Of a stretch of DNA of 64,000 bases, positions 22,542-33,360 are shown piece after piece. The first letter of the stretch is position 1. Every line of letters begins with the position of its first letter. The position numbers and the translations under genes were made by a program. Source of the DNA: Dendrocalamus latiflorus (Eukaryota; Streptophyta; Magnoliopsida; Poales; Poaceae); NCBI GenBank assembly GCA_017311315.1, contig CM029632.1:16398031-16462030 (forward strand), read 5' to 3'. The notes beneath the pieces were generated by a model. That model saw only the letters and a program-made list of their open reading frames with translations, ran no database searches and had not been told where the DNA came from.

Positions 22542-23228
22542 CTACTCCTCGTCGTCCCCTGGTGCTGGGAGGGCAAGCGGGGCTGCCGGGCGGAACCGGG
22601 CACGGTACTCTACCGTGGTCATCAGCCGGCGCCTGCACCTAGACTGCACCGTGGAGCACGAGGACTGGACACTCGGCTCCTCAACGTGATCCAAGGCCTC
22701 GATCTCCTCAAAACGACGGAGAGAGGCTCTGAGCTGCTGATCCTGCTCGCGAGCCCTCCAGAGCTGTCGCTGAAGCCTCCTGGACTCCTCGACCGTGCTG
22801 TCGTAACGAACGACCTGCTGTGCCCAAAGGACGGCGATGCCCGCGAGGCGGGGATCGTCATCCTCACCGAACTGAGGTACGGCCAGGCCCTCGCGACGCT
22901 GCTGCGGCACCAGGTCGAAGGGAGTGTAGGAGAGCTCGAGGCTGTAGTAGTCCCGCAAGTAGAACGCAGCCTTCTGGGCCGCATCCTGAACTGCGTCGTC
23001 TTTGTCCATCCTTCTGGCGATGAACTTAAGCTCCTGGTCGGGGCGGACAGGCAGGGGTGTAAGGACCACCCACGCCTTCCACTCGTAGAGCTGCTCTCCA
23101 CGGGTGCGGCTCACTGCATGGAACACTGGGCTGCAGTGCTCCCTCGAACCAAGGTACCTCCTCATCTCCCAAAGCTTGTATGGCCATCCATCCATACGGT
23201 CAGGGCGGGAGAGAACGTAGTGCACCAT
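22542..23228 (-). CDS. Extra ORF between primer-binding site and gag (orf0-like)
   Basis: A 228-aa sense-strand frame starting MVHYVLSRPDRMDGWPYKLW occupies most of the leader between the 5' LTR and gag. It is rich in Arg, Glu and Gln. It has a Trp/Tyr-rich N-terminal half (LYEWKAWVVLTPLP), a helical, possibly coiled-coil stretch (ESRRLQRQLWRAREQDQQLR) and an acidic end (GDDEE). I do not recognise a domain. Some rice gypsy elements with long LTRs are known to carry an additional ORF upstream of gag, and this fits that position, but its role is unknown. It ends about 310 bp before the gag start. An overlapping plus-strand frame (22518-23249) is taken as its shadow. Confidence 0.65.
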   Translation of the reverse strand: MVHYVLSRPDRMDGWPYKLWEMRRYLGSREHCSPVFHAVSRTRGEQLYEWKAWVVLTPLPVRPDQELKFIARRMDKDDAVQDAAQKAAFYLRDYYSLELSYTPFDLVPQQRREGLAVPQFGEDDDPRLAGIAVLWAQQVVRYDSTVEESRRLQRQLWRAREQDQQLRASLRRFEEIEALDHVEEPSVQSSCSTVQSRCRRRLMTTVEYRARFRPAAPLALPAPGDDEE

Positions 23229-23448
23229 CTGCCGGAAACAAAATTTTGAAATTAGACAAGCGAAGCAATAAACTTTTGCAAGTGTAAAACTTAAGCAGAA
23301 ATAAATTTAAGACAGATAAGGTAGCAACAAGAGAGGAAAAAGACAGCAATAAACCTTATATTTTTCGTAAACCGTTTTTATGGCTTAAATTAAGTTTTGC
23401 GATAAAATCGCTTCCTAGTTTGCCTTAGGTCTCAACCTACGGTCAAGA

Positions 23449-23464
23449 GCCTGCTCTGATACCA
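23449..23464 (-). other. Primer-binding site of the Gypsy element
   Basis: In sense this reads TGGTATCAGAGCAGGC, five bases inside the 5' LTR end. It matches the initiator tRNA-Met 3' end complement and fixes the minus orientation. Confidence 0.9.
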
Positions 23465-23469
23465 CTTCT

Positions 23470-24239
23470 TGTAACGCCCCCGTTTCCAGGGGCGCGTACG
23501 GACACGGCATTCCGTAACTATTCAAGCATGAACAGTTATGGAGTGTCGCGCAAGAGTATACCATTGCATGCTTACAACAAAAGTCCAGCATATATTTGAC
23601 ATAAGGATTAACATCCAGGGTTTTCACAGCGGGGCGTGCAAGCCCAAAGTGTAATTACATTACAAAAGATTTCCAGAATCCGCTTGAGCGCGGCCGAGAC
23701 CTACAGCCAAGGGTCCTCGTCGAAGAAAAGATCCTCCGGGACTTCTTCAACGGGGAGGCCTTCTTCTTCGTCTTGATCCTCTAAAGATTGGATTTAAGCA
23801 AGCCGTGAGCCAAACAACCGGCTCAGCAAATCCCAAAGGGATCCTAACTTACTATATGCACGGAATATCAAAGGGAGGGTGTATATTTGGTTTATTACAT
23901 TGGGTGGATGCAATTTTATTTGCAATCATTTTAATAAGACGGACTCAAAACTTACTTCTTAAGACCTCAGGGGTTTTTCAACAAGAGTTCATTAACCAAC
24001 CTAAACAAGTTAAAGCATGTACAAAACTACTTAAGCTTTGCTGCTGGAATCACCCAAGTGACACAGCTCCAATAACCGGGAGCACGGCGTATTCGAATAC
24101 CCTTTATTTGACTCTGCAGAGTTTGCTCAGCTTTACCCACACGATCCCTTAACTCCCGCTAAAGAGTTAAGAAAGCCAGGTCGTTTCACTGCTCAACTCT
24201 TTATATAGGCTCTACCCGGTAGAATTCACTCGGGTCTGG

Positions 24240-24271
<32 letters not shown>

Positions 24272-27131
24272 AGAAAAGACGGTGTCCGCTTCGAGTGAAC
24301 TCTACCGTTGTTAGGCACCCAAACACGGCTTGCCTAACCTCACTGCTAAACCTCCTGTAGAGTTCAATCGAGTTGAGCATCTACTAGACAAGTGTTGACA
24401 AGTCAACTCCTGTGGTTTGAGCGGGTTCTATGACATTTGCTCAGCATAAGGGTTTTAGTCCTTATATTTTCACATGGTCCACAACCTCGCCAGGCCCGCG
24501 ACCCAACCTAAGGTAAGCGGTGGGCGTAGACCGTCTCGCGATTTCCCACTCACCCTTACCCTACTCCAAACCCTAGGGTAAAGATGGGCGAAGGCCGTCT
24601 CGCGGCTCCCCACTCCTTACCCTACCTTGTGCACGCCGGCACTCTCCGCTCTAAGATACAGTGTCCCATACCACCCTACCTTAGAGTCGGGTTTTCCAAA
24701 TCCTATTGGCCCACAGCCACAACCTTATCAGTGTAACATTTTGCAAGATGATAATAATATCCTACAATTATCTAGATTATCAAGTAATTAATTCTAGGGT
24801 TACAAAGGCATGGCAACAAATTAAACATGGCATTTTAACGGTGGTAGGATTAACTATATAATAAGTCATTCTAAACATTTTATTTTATTTCAAACTAACA
24901 TTTCACAACTAGCTTAATGCAAATAGCATAATAACATAAATAAACAGCATGGGTTGCAATATGATCAAAGGATTTGGGACTTGCCGTCAATCCGAATGAT
25001 TTCCGCTAGCTCGAACGAAGAACCTCCTGGCTCCTGGGGCTGCAACTGAACTTCAGGGGACTCCGACACTAGCGTAAACATACAAACAAATTAAATCCAG
25101 CTTGAGACTAATCAAGCGAGGGAAAATAAACTATTTAAAAAGGAGTAAATTGCATAAATCTCCAAATGAGGAATTTTAGGAATTTATTTGGGAGGATTCT
25201 GTGGAAATGGAGGTCACCAATGGGTCTGGAATATTATTTGGAGCAAAGTGGTGAAGTTTGGGAATTTTTGGGATCTTCTGTGATTTTCTAGGATTTATTT
25301 GGATTTTCTGGGATTTTAGAAATCAATAAATCACTGGAAAATGGTTATGAACAGTGCGGCCCGGCCGCTTTGCTACAGTGCGGCCCGGCCTGCGATTTAA
25401 ACGCGCGAGCGCGGAGCTGGCCGCGGGCTCGGCCCAGCGGCACGCGCGCCCACCCGGTGGCGATGGCCGACGCGTGGACGGTGTGGGCGGCGGGGATGCG
25501 GGGCGTGCCGATGGCTCGGATGGAGCAGGCGGGGATCGGACGGTGGCGGGGTGAGGAAGGCGGGCGGAGCGGGGGAGCTGGATCGGGCGGTTGAGGGGAG
25601 GCGGGGTTATGCAGATCGGACGGCGGAGGGAACGGGGCAACGACGAAGCGTTACGGAGGATCGGAGGGCTGCGGTTAAACTGCGCCAGAGAGGAGGGACG
25701 GCGAGGATAGCGCCACGCCATCGTCGTCTACCTCCAGCCGGGCGGGAGCGACCGAGAGACGGTGGCGGTGGAGCTGTGGCGCTCCGGCGACTGCGGAGAC
25801 TTCCGGGGACCGGGGAGGGCTCCACTGGGTGCTCCTGGACACGGGGAATCCATCTGGGGCACTGGGGAGGCGAGGGGAGCAACGGAGAGGGCGGGGAACA
25901 GAAGGGGGTGGTTCGGGAGTTCGGAGGCGAGGGAGGTCGCCGGCGGCGAAATAGCCCAATCGGCCGCGGCTACACGGGAAGGGGATCAGGAGGCTCACAT
26001 TGGAAGTGGCGGCAGGAGCTGGAAGGCGGCGAGGAGGTCTGGCCACGGGAGGGTGGTCTCGGCCGGCGGTGAGCAACGAGGCTGGAGCTCTTCGGGCGTT
26101 CACCTGCCAAAAGAAAGTCACCAAGACGATCAGTGAGGGGAGGAGGTGCTCTCGGCGGGAGAAATCGAAGAATGGAGGAGGGGAGAGGGAGTTCGGCTCC
26201 CGGGGGCCACCGGCGCAGGGGAGGACGACGGCGGAGCCTCGGGCAACGGGGCTCCAATCGGCGGCTCTGGGAGGGGGCTGGGAGTGGCAGGAGGCGAATG
26301 GGGGGTGCTGAGGTGCTCGAGAAGCAAAGGAGTGAGGGGGAGCCGAGGTGGGGTATTTGTACCCGGGCGGAGGGAGGGGCTCCTTCGGGGTGAAGGCAAC
26401 GGTGAGCTCCGGGGTCAACAGGGAAATGATGGGAGCAGGTCGGGGGAGCGTCTCCTCCGCGAGACGGGCGGTGACCGGGCGCTGCGCGGCGATTATGGCG
26501 ACGGGACAGCACAGGAGCAGGTGGAGCTGCGGCATGGGGAGGGAGGCGTCCGCGCGCGGGAGAAGGGAAGGCGGGGACTGCCAGGTGGGGTCGGGCGCAG
26601 AGGAATGGCGCCGCGTGGCGCGAAGTCTCTGCGGCGGTCGGGACAGCGCGGCGGGGCAGGAGCGAGGAGCGGCGAGCGGAGGGCGTTCGCGCGCGCGAGA
26701 GAGAGAGAGCGGCGCTGCCAGGCGGGGCCAAGCGCAGAGGAGCGGCGACGCGTGGCGCGGGAGCGCCCACGGTTTCGGACCGTGGTGGTCGGGGTGGCGC
26801 GGGCGCGAGGGGGAAATCCGGGGGGCGGCGCTGTCCGCGCGCGCGCGAGGAGGCGGGCGCGAGGCGCAGCGCGCAGCGCTCCGCGCGTGCGTGAGGCGAA
26901 GGCGGAAAGGGAGCGGGCGCCAGCGGAGGAAGGAGGAGGCGTCCGCGCGGGAGAGGCCGGGGAGCGGAGAAAGCGGAAAAGAGCGGGGGCGCCGGAGAGA
27001 AGAGGAAGCGCCCAGCCGAAAAGGGAAAGCGGAAAGAGGGAGACTTTCCCGAAAAGGAAAGTTTCCAAAATTCACCCAAAAACCGGCAAAAATTCACAAA
27101 TTTTTGGATTTTGAAATTTTGGGGCTTTTCA
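23470..27131 (-). repeat. 5' LTR of the Gypsy element
   Basis: It is 3662 bp and virtually identical to the 3' LTR. Differences seen by eye: two fewer bases in the CT/CA microsatellite near 24240, C versus A in the 'cccactNctta' phrase near 24614 (14924 in the other copy), and C versus A near 25922 (16232). Element transcription should start within it on the minus strand; I could not place a TATA box with confidence in the GC-rich part. Confidence 0.95.
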
Positions 27132-27136
27132 ACTTA

Positions 27137-27701
27137 TATTTACTACTACACAAAATTTGATATGATATAAGAAGAACCCAACATATCTCCAAGTACTGAA
27201 AAGTGCCAATTCCTGCCAATATCTCCAAGTATATCTGCAGCCAGAGATATGTGGTTCATGTGAAAAAATTGATACTGCACATACTGAATTATGAATATGC
27301 AGTTCTTCACCTCTGGAAGAAACCAACGACATGCGTTCTACAAGATAACTTCAGATTCATGTATCGAACACCAATTTATCTGCAAGACAAAGACAAGGAA
27401 TTCAGTGAAGCTTTAGTTTCGTATAGTCTACACCGATGATAGGGAAGTCGTCGAGCTATTTTTTGTATAAATTTACTAAAAAGCCCAGCCAGTTAGAACG
27501 CGTCGGTTTTAACTTCTAGCTTTTTTCTGGTTTTCAGCTTATTTAAAGCAGAAGCCACTTGAAACACATCGGCTTCTAATTTCGGGTTTTTTTTTTGCTT
27601 TTTTACCTGTTCTTTTTTGTCCAATTCCTTTGCATTGTTTGTAACGATATATACTTCTTTTCAATTTCTTTTGATTTTCCTCATTTTTCTTAGAAAACTA
27701 G
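27137..27701. other. No gene recognised
   Basis: This resumes the sequence interrupted by the Gypsy element. A 78-codon frame at 27203-27439 has no recognisable similarity. From 27480 to 27660 it becomes T-rich, with wording ('cagcttatttaaagcagaagcc') that recalls grass MITE ends, but without a matching partner. Confidence 0.4.
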
Positions 27702-27977
27702 TTAGAGACCCGTGCGTTGCAACGAAATCATTAAAATGGTGAGACGAAACTTACTGTCTGACCAACTTTACACATCAAATATTGGAGAGTAAGCAACAGA
27801 GAGAGAAGGGTGGCCGGAATGCGCGAGGCGATAGGGAAAGTGAAGAGGGTGGGCGGTTGTATCTGAGAAAGAGAGAGGAGGAGAGAGGCGAATGGTTCAA
27901 ATCAAATCGGATGGCTATAGAGAGGAGAGGAGAGAACGAACCGACGACCACCAACTCCTTTTTATATAATAGTAGAA
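27702..27977 (-). mobile_element. Small non-autonomous element, Helitron-like ends
   Basis: On the minus strand it runs from TTCTACTATTATATAAAAAG to CGTTGCAACGCACGGGTC plus TCTAA. The TCTACTATTATA start, and a palindrome (CGTTGCAACG) followed by CACGGG and a CTRR end, are typical of grass Helitrons. However, AAAACTAG flanks both sides (27694-27701 and 27978-27985), which looks like an 8-bp duplication, and Helitrons do not make one. It may be coincidence, or the element may be another class. There is no coding capacity. Confidence 0.45.
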
Positions 27978-27985
27978 AAAACTAG

Positions 27986-28398
27986 CCACCAATACAGTTC
28001 AATTTCAATCAAAAATCAAAAGCTAATAACCACTACCAGAAACTTTGTCAGAAGCTCTTTGGAGCATGCCCGTAGTTCGATGCTGGGGACACAAGCTTAC
28101 GTAACAAAGCACCAGTACTAAACAGTTCCACAGCACTAATCTTAATAAGTTCAACTCTAACACCACTTGTACCATAACTCTGTTTCAACCACAAGCTGGA
28201 AGGCAACGTCATAGAGCTATATCAACTCACTGGATTTAATAACATGCAACTTAGTTTAAAAAGGGAGAGTTTTAGCTTTGGACTACGGTAATTTGCATGA
28301 ACAAATGAAGGGCAAGAATTAAAAATAATGGATGTTTAGAGAAACTGAGAAAGCAATATAAAATCCTGAACAGAGGGCATGTGTGGTTGCGTAACTTT
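27986..28398. other. No gene seen
   Basis: AT-rich sequence without recognisable coding, repeat or RNA-gene signature. Confidence 0.5.
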
Positions 28399-28400
28399 TA

Positions 28401-28664
28401 CTCCCTCCGTCTCACAATATAAGTCATCATTTAAGAAAAATATCGTCCCACAATATAAGTTTATTGTGATGATCAAATGTGTAGTTATTGCAATATTTTC
28501 ATTATACACCTCTATTTTAATACTAAAAAATGAGTAAGTAATTGTAATATATCATTTAATAGATGTATGCATAATCTAATAGCATTATTTTTTTAAAACA
28601 TTTCGATATATACTTAGTCTATATGTATAGGAGATTTTGAATTTATATTACGGGACGATGGGCG
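28401..28664. mobile_element. Stowaway-type MITE (Tc1/mariner)
   Basis: It begins CTCCCTCCGTCTCACAATAT and ends with the near-complement (complemented: CGCCCATCGTCCCGTAATAT). It is flanked by TA on both sides (28399-28400 and 28665-28666). The CTCCCTCCGTYYC start and TA duplication are the standard marks of grass Stowaway MITEs. A second internal copy of 'CGTCCCACAATATAAG' occurs at about 28444. It is 264 bp and non-coding. Confidence 0.85.
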
Positions 28665-28666
28665 TA

Positions 28667-28929
28667 CCGAACTTAACTTTTGCTTTTAGAGCCTGGTGTT
28701 GTCCTTTGTTCCCGCAGAATCCCTTCATTTCTGCATAGAAGCAAACACCTGTACAATTGTCGTTCTAAGTTCCAATTATTTTTGTAATCTAAACACCTAA
28801 ACATGAAACCGCATTATTTTTTTGTACCTAATTTGCTCGACGGGAAAGGATCAAGATCTTTGTAAATGACAAATGAAAGATTAACATAGAGCAGGACAGC
28901 AGTGGCATACCATCCAAAACACAAACATC
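28667..28929. other. No gene seen
   Basis: Short stretch between the Stowaway MITE and the broken 3' end of Copia-2. No coding or repeat signature recognised. Confidence 0.4.
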
Positions 28930-31008
28930 TGCCACCAGATGCGCTGCCGCCGGCCCTCTTCTCCATCTTTGCTTTCCAAAAACAGAATTGAACCACATGA
29001 TCATCTCTACCACAATAAGTACATTTATACTTATCTGTTGACTTCACGATACCCACTTTGGTAGAGAATTCCTTTGTAACACCAGCAGATTTAAATTTAA
29101 TCTGTTTAGGTTCAGGTTCTACTTCCAATTTCCCAGGTTCGAGAAGCTTATCAACTTTAGGAGGATTATGTTTGGCATGCTCAATGAAATTAAATCCTAG
29201 ATTGTGTTTCTTTACACTTGTTTTTGATTCATCTAGAATCATGTTCAAATTCTTTTTGCCAAACGAGAACCTCTCTAAAATGTCTTTTAGATACTAATTC
29301 TCTTTAACCATGTAGGACAGGTTGTGCATTTAACAAAATCATTTGCAAGGCCTTTAGAAGCAGTAGACTGAGCTAATCTTTCCTTTCAGCTAAATCGTTG
29401 AGTTGTCTAGTCAAGATTTCTATTTCAATGTTAAGCTTAGAACAATTTGAACAAGAGAGAGTCTCATGATAGAGTATTTGTTGGATTATCTCCTGAGATG
29501 AATTAAGCCTAGCTTGAAGCAAATCACACTTAGTGCAAGCCTTAGATTGAGCAGAAGAACTAGACTTAAGCTTTCCAATTTCATCATTAGCAATTTTTAA
29601 GTTTTCATCACAAGAGTCGTGTGTCAATTTTAACTCATCAAGTTTAGCAGTTACATCACTAAGTTGAGCCAATTTTGATGTATTAATTGTTCTAACTGTC
29701 TTTAACTCAGAATGTAAAACTTGGTAAGCCTCACAAGATTCATCATCAGGAATAGAAACTCTAAGTCTATAAATTTTAGAATTTAAGCTCCCAACCACAA
29801 AATCATAATTTTTAATTTTCTTTTTATACTTTTTGAGCTCCTCTGTCAATCTAAGCACAGTACGAGATAAATCAGTATAAAAAGGTTTTACCTCAACAGG
29901 ATCACTGTACAGATCATCATCACTGAGCTCCTCACTGTTGGCCATAAAACACATCCCTGTGAAGTCCTCCGCCTTTGCCTTCTTGCCTTTATTCTCATCT
30001 TCACTCGTAGAGTCAACATCACTCAAATTAATCTCCTCAAGTGTTGCAAGTACTTTGTTGACTGCCCTGCGATAGTTGCGCTTCTTGCTTGGATCAATCT
30101 TGAATTGAGTGCGACGAGTTTGAGCCTTGTCATCCTTAACCTCCTTGCTTCTTAGGTTAGGGCAATCCATCTTAATGTGACCTATCTCGCCACACTCATA
30201 GCATCTGATCAGACCCGCTACCTCGCTTTCTCATCCTCACATTGTTGAGTGCTTTGTATTCTCGAGAGGAGATCAACACCAAGTCCTCTTCAGGGAGCTG
30301 CTCGAACTGTTTCTCTGAAAAAGAAGATAAGGTAGACAAAGAAACACAAGACAAAACACTCGACAAAGCAGCCTGCACGGGGTTAGTCATAAGTGCTAAA
30401 GGTGAAGATTTATCAATCTTGGATGGCAAAGCTTCTATCTCATAGGTTTTCAATCTAGAATAAAGATCATCCATAGTTAAAGTATCTAGATCGACAGTCT
30501 GATTAATAGTTGTGAAAACCATCAACCACTCAAAACCTAAAGATCTCAAAATTTTAGTTGCATTATCTTCTTCAGTAGGAATAACACTAACACTGCGCAG
30601 ATCACTCAATATTTTCTCAAAACAAGCAAAGAAATCATCAATGGATTCACCAGGCTTCATAACAAAATCAGAATATTCTTTTTGATAAAGATTTTTATGC
30701 ACTTTCTTGATTTTAGTAGTTTCTTCATGATAATCACAAAGAGTTTTCTAAATTAAATAAGCAGAATTAATATGAGATACACGATCAAACTCTTTGCGAG
30801 AAATTCCTTGAAATAACAAGTTACGAGTTTGAGTATTTAAATCATCATCTATTTTATTTAAATTAGTAACAGTAGCAGGAACCTCATATGGTGTAGCAAC
30901 TTTATTCCAAACATCACTACCTTGAGTTTCAATGTAAGCTTGCATCCGACACTTCCAAAAATTAAAATCAGAACCATCTAGCATAGGAGGACGATTCACA
31001 TACCTCTA
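28930..31008 (-). pseudogene. Copia-2 gag remnant (UBN2-type gag, zinc knuckles)
   Basis: Sense is minus. It starts MNRPPMLDGSDFNFWKCRMQ, the usual N-terminus of plant copia gag, and continues with the UBN2 core (LYQKEYSDFVMKPGESIDDF, ILRSLGFEW). A stop near 30748 separates the N-terminus from this core. A one-base shift near 30200 moves the first CCHC knuckle (CYECGEIGHIKMDC) into the next frame. The coiled-coil middle (30170-29373) and a second knuckle (CTYCGRDDHVVQFC, about 28990) follow. Recognisable sequence stops near 28930; no protease, integrase or RT is present, so the 3' half was lost. It is closely related to Copia-1 and Copia-3. Confidence 0.85.
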
Positions 31009-31025
31009 TGACACCATAGCAATTG

Positions 31026-31037
31026 GCTCTGATAATA
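31026..31037 (-). other. Primer-binding site of Copia-2
   Basis: In sense it reads GTATTATCAGAGC around this position, a slightly mutated form of TGGTATCAGAGC, two bases inside the LTR end (ATCCTACA in sense). The position relative to gag confirms that the region to its right is the 5' LTR. Confidence 0.7.
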
Positions 31038-31039
31038 CT

Positions 31040-33360
31040 TGTAGGATTGCATGGCACAATCAGAGGGGCGTAAATAATTGTCTCCACTTTTTATCACCTG
31101 AAACCAAAGCACAACGCAGAGAAAAAAAAACTAAGCAACGTAGATCATGAACGGAAGTACTGGCCACAACAGCGTGCTACCGAGAGGAAGTACAGACTGC
31201 AGCTACTTGCCAGTACGTGGTCATAAGCCTCTGTAGCTTTGTTGCCTGACTGCACATCACGATCAGACGTTATGACCACTCGTCCCGAACGATAGCCCCG
31301 ACCGCTTGCCTCCAATTGCTCGCTCCAGCCATTTGCTTATGACCATATGCATATGAGTACTCGGATCAACTGCCGACTTGCTCCAATCGCTCGGCATGAT
31401 CTCGGATTAGTCGCCTGATTGTTCCGATCACTCTACAGAATCTCATATTGATCGTTTGCTTATTCTGATCTCTCTGTATGACAACACCGTACATGGTCAT
31501 ATCCTCCTTCCGCCCGAACGAGTACACGCCGAAGACAACACAGAGCTCGGAAAACAGAGGAAAAATGGTGATACTCTAGAAGTCACCGAGGATGAAAGAA
31601 TCTGATCTATTATTTCATCAATAAGTTTTTGCCTACAAAGTGCCTCACAGCACCCCCTAAAAACCTTCTCCGTGAAAGCCCTAAAACCTTGTACGCTAAC
31701 CTACAGCTTCCCCTACTTTTATAGGCCAGCACACAAAGTCGTGTTACATTCAAACACTTCAAACCATGTCCTGTTCCACTTGGACATGAAATCTATCTCT
31801 TCCTCAAACCAAGGGACCCGAAACCCTTCCTAACACGGGTTCTAACCAACTCGTATAGATCATAGACTCCATCCACAACTCCATACGACACCCACGACAG
31901 AGTCTCTAGGATGTCCCCTCATGTATCTCCATCGTGCACCATCACTGCAAGCTCTCGCGTGAGCCTGATCACCTCGCGTGACCACCTGACCGCCTGGACC
32001 TTAGATTACCCCCTCTTAGTCCTGGTCTTCCTCGTCACCGACTATAATCATCTCCACACCTCAACGCAGCATCCACCTTTGACCTCCATGTGCTCTAGCA
32101 TGAGCTCGACCACCTTGCGTGACATCCCAGCAACCTGGACCTCAGATTACCCCCTCCTAGTCCCGGTCCTCTTCGTCACTGACCATGGCCACCTCCATGC
32201 CCACCTGCACATGCAAAGACCAAAAAAACCATCTCCTTGCAACACACATTAGCAAAACACATCCTTGTCTATCCCCAAACAAGATCCAAACCACCTATGA
32301 CCATCTCCCAGGTCATTTACGACCATGCCTCAGAACACTTACGACCATTGCTAACTGGAACAAGACCTCGTAACCCACAAGTACTAGGGAACCACTTGCA
32401 CTGCAACTGACGACTATCGAGTACCGTACCGAGTATTGACTAGCCACAACATGTACTCGAAGCCTACGAGTACAGACAACATTCCAATATCCGACCACTT
32501 ATTGTGGTCGTGAAACTACTTCTACCGAGTACCGAGTCCTCCGACTACGAGTACCTCAAGCAACGACCATCGTCGACCACCAACCACCGACCAGTCTACC
32601 ACTGGTCTAACCCGAGTACTTAACGTACTCGAAAGTCACATGAATAAAGCACTTGTATCGACCATGAAGGTCTACGAGTACCGACCGAGAAGCCTACAGT
32701 AACCTATCGCTAAGCCTCTGACTAACGAAGATAGAACAGCAGACTGAAAGGTCTACAAGTATTGACAAGACTGCCAAAGCTACGACCATCAAGTACTGTA
32801 GCTATGACCATGAAGGTAGTCTGCAAAACCTACGACCATGAAGGTAGTCTACAAAACCTACGACCATGAAGGTAGTCTGCAAAACCTACAACCATGAAGG
32901 TAGTCTGCAAAATCTACGACCATGAATGTAGTCTGCACAACCTACGACCATGAACGTAGTCTGCATAACTTACGACCATGAAGGTAGTCTGCAGAATCTA
33001 CGACCATGAATGTAATTTGCACAACCTACAACCATGAACGTAGTCCGCAAAACCTACGACCATGAATGTAGTCTGCAAAACTTACGACCATCGACCGTAA
33101 TGCCTTCGATTAACGACTAGTAAAGTCTACAACTATCGAGTACTGTAGCTATGACCATGAAAGAGTACTGCAGCTATGATTACCTGCTGTGGTCGAAGCC
33201 AAATGTGGTCGTAGCATGCCGTGGTTGTAAGCTGAAGTGGTCGTAGCATGCCATGGTTGTAAGCTGAACGTGGTCGATAGCTGTTGTGGTCGTAGCTGTG
33301 TTCAATCTGTGGTCGTAAGATTGTCTGTGTTCTGATGCCGTGGTCGTAAGAGTGTCTGAA
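31040..33360 (-). repeat. 5' LTR of Copia-2 (right border uncertain)
   Basis: On the plus strand it begins TGTAGGATTGCATGG, matching the complement of the Copia-1 LTR end (caatcctACA). Inside it are an AATAA-type polyadenylation region (sense, near 31620) and a 28-bp tandem array. The U3 border cannot be seen because no second LTR or target duplication remains; 33360 is where the 'tggtcgtag' repeats stop. Confidence 0.55.
32806..33085. repeat. 28-bp tandem array (10 copies) in the Copia-2 LTR
   Basis: Ten contiguous 28-bp units of the form GACCATGAAGGTAGTCTGCA+AAACCTAC, each with zero to five changes. No spacers separate them. Just beyond, at 33185-33345, the complementary motif TGGTCGTAG recurs in inverse orientation, so the two blocks can pair. 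Confidence 0.9.

Larger units (their letters stand above)
13780..27131 (-). mobile_element. Young Ty3/gypsy chromovirus-type LTR retrotransposon with extra upstream ORF
   Basis: This is a complete 13.35-kb element in minus orientation, flanked by a perfect 5-bp duplication ACTTA (13775-13779 and 27132-27136). In sense order: 5' LTR 27131-23470, primer-binding site, extra ORF, gag, pol ending in a chromodomain, polypurine tract, 3' LTR 17443-13780. LTRs read TGAAAAGCCCC...GGGCGTTACA in sense. By eye they differ by a 2-bp change in a CT/CA microsatellite and two substitutions, so insertion is very recent. The long LTRs and the chromodomain place it with the Tekay/Del-like chromoviruses (family inferred). 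A Mutator-type MITE breaks pol. Confidence 0.95.

Noticed and set aside
22518..23249. 243-codon plus-strand frame in the Gypsy leader
   Set aside because: Antisense to the element and fully overlapping the sense-strand extra ORF, which has the more natural position and composition.
32806..33085. CRISPR-like regular 28-bp repeats
   Set aside because: Units are contiguous with no unique spacers, drift in sequence, and lie in a plant LTR; an ordinary tandem array.
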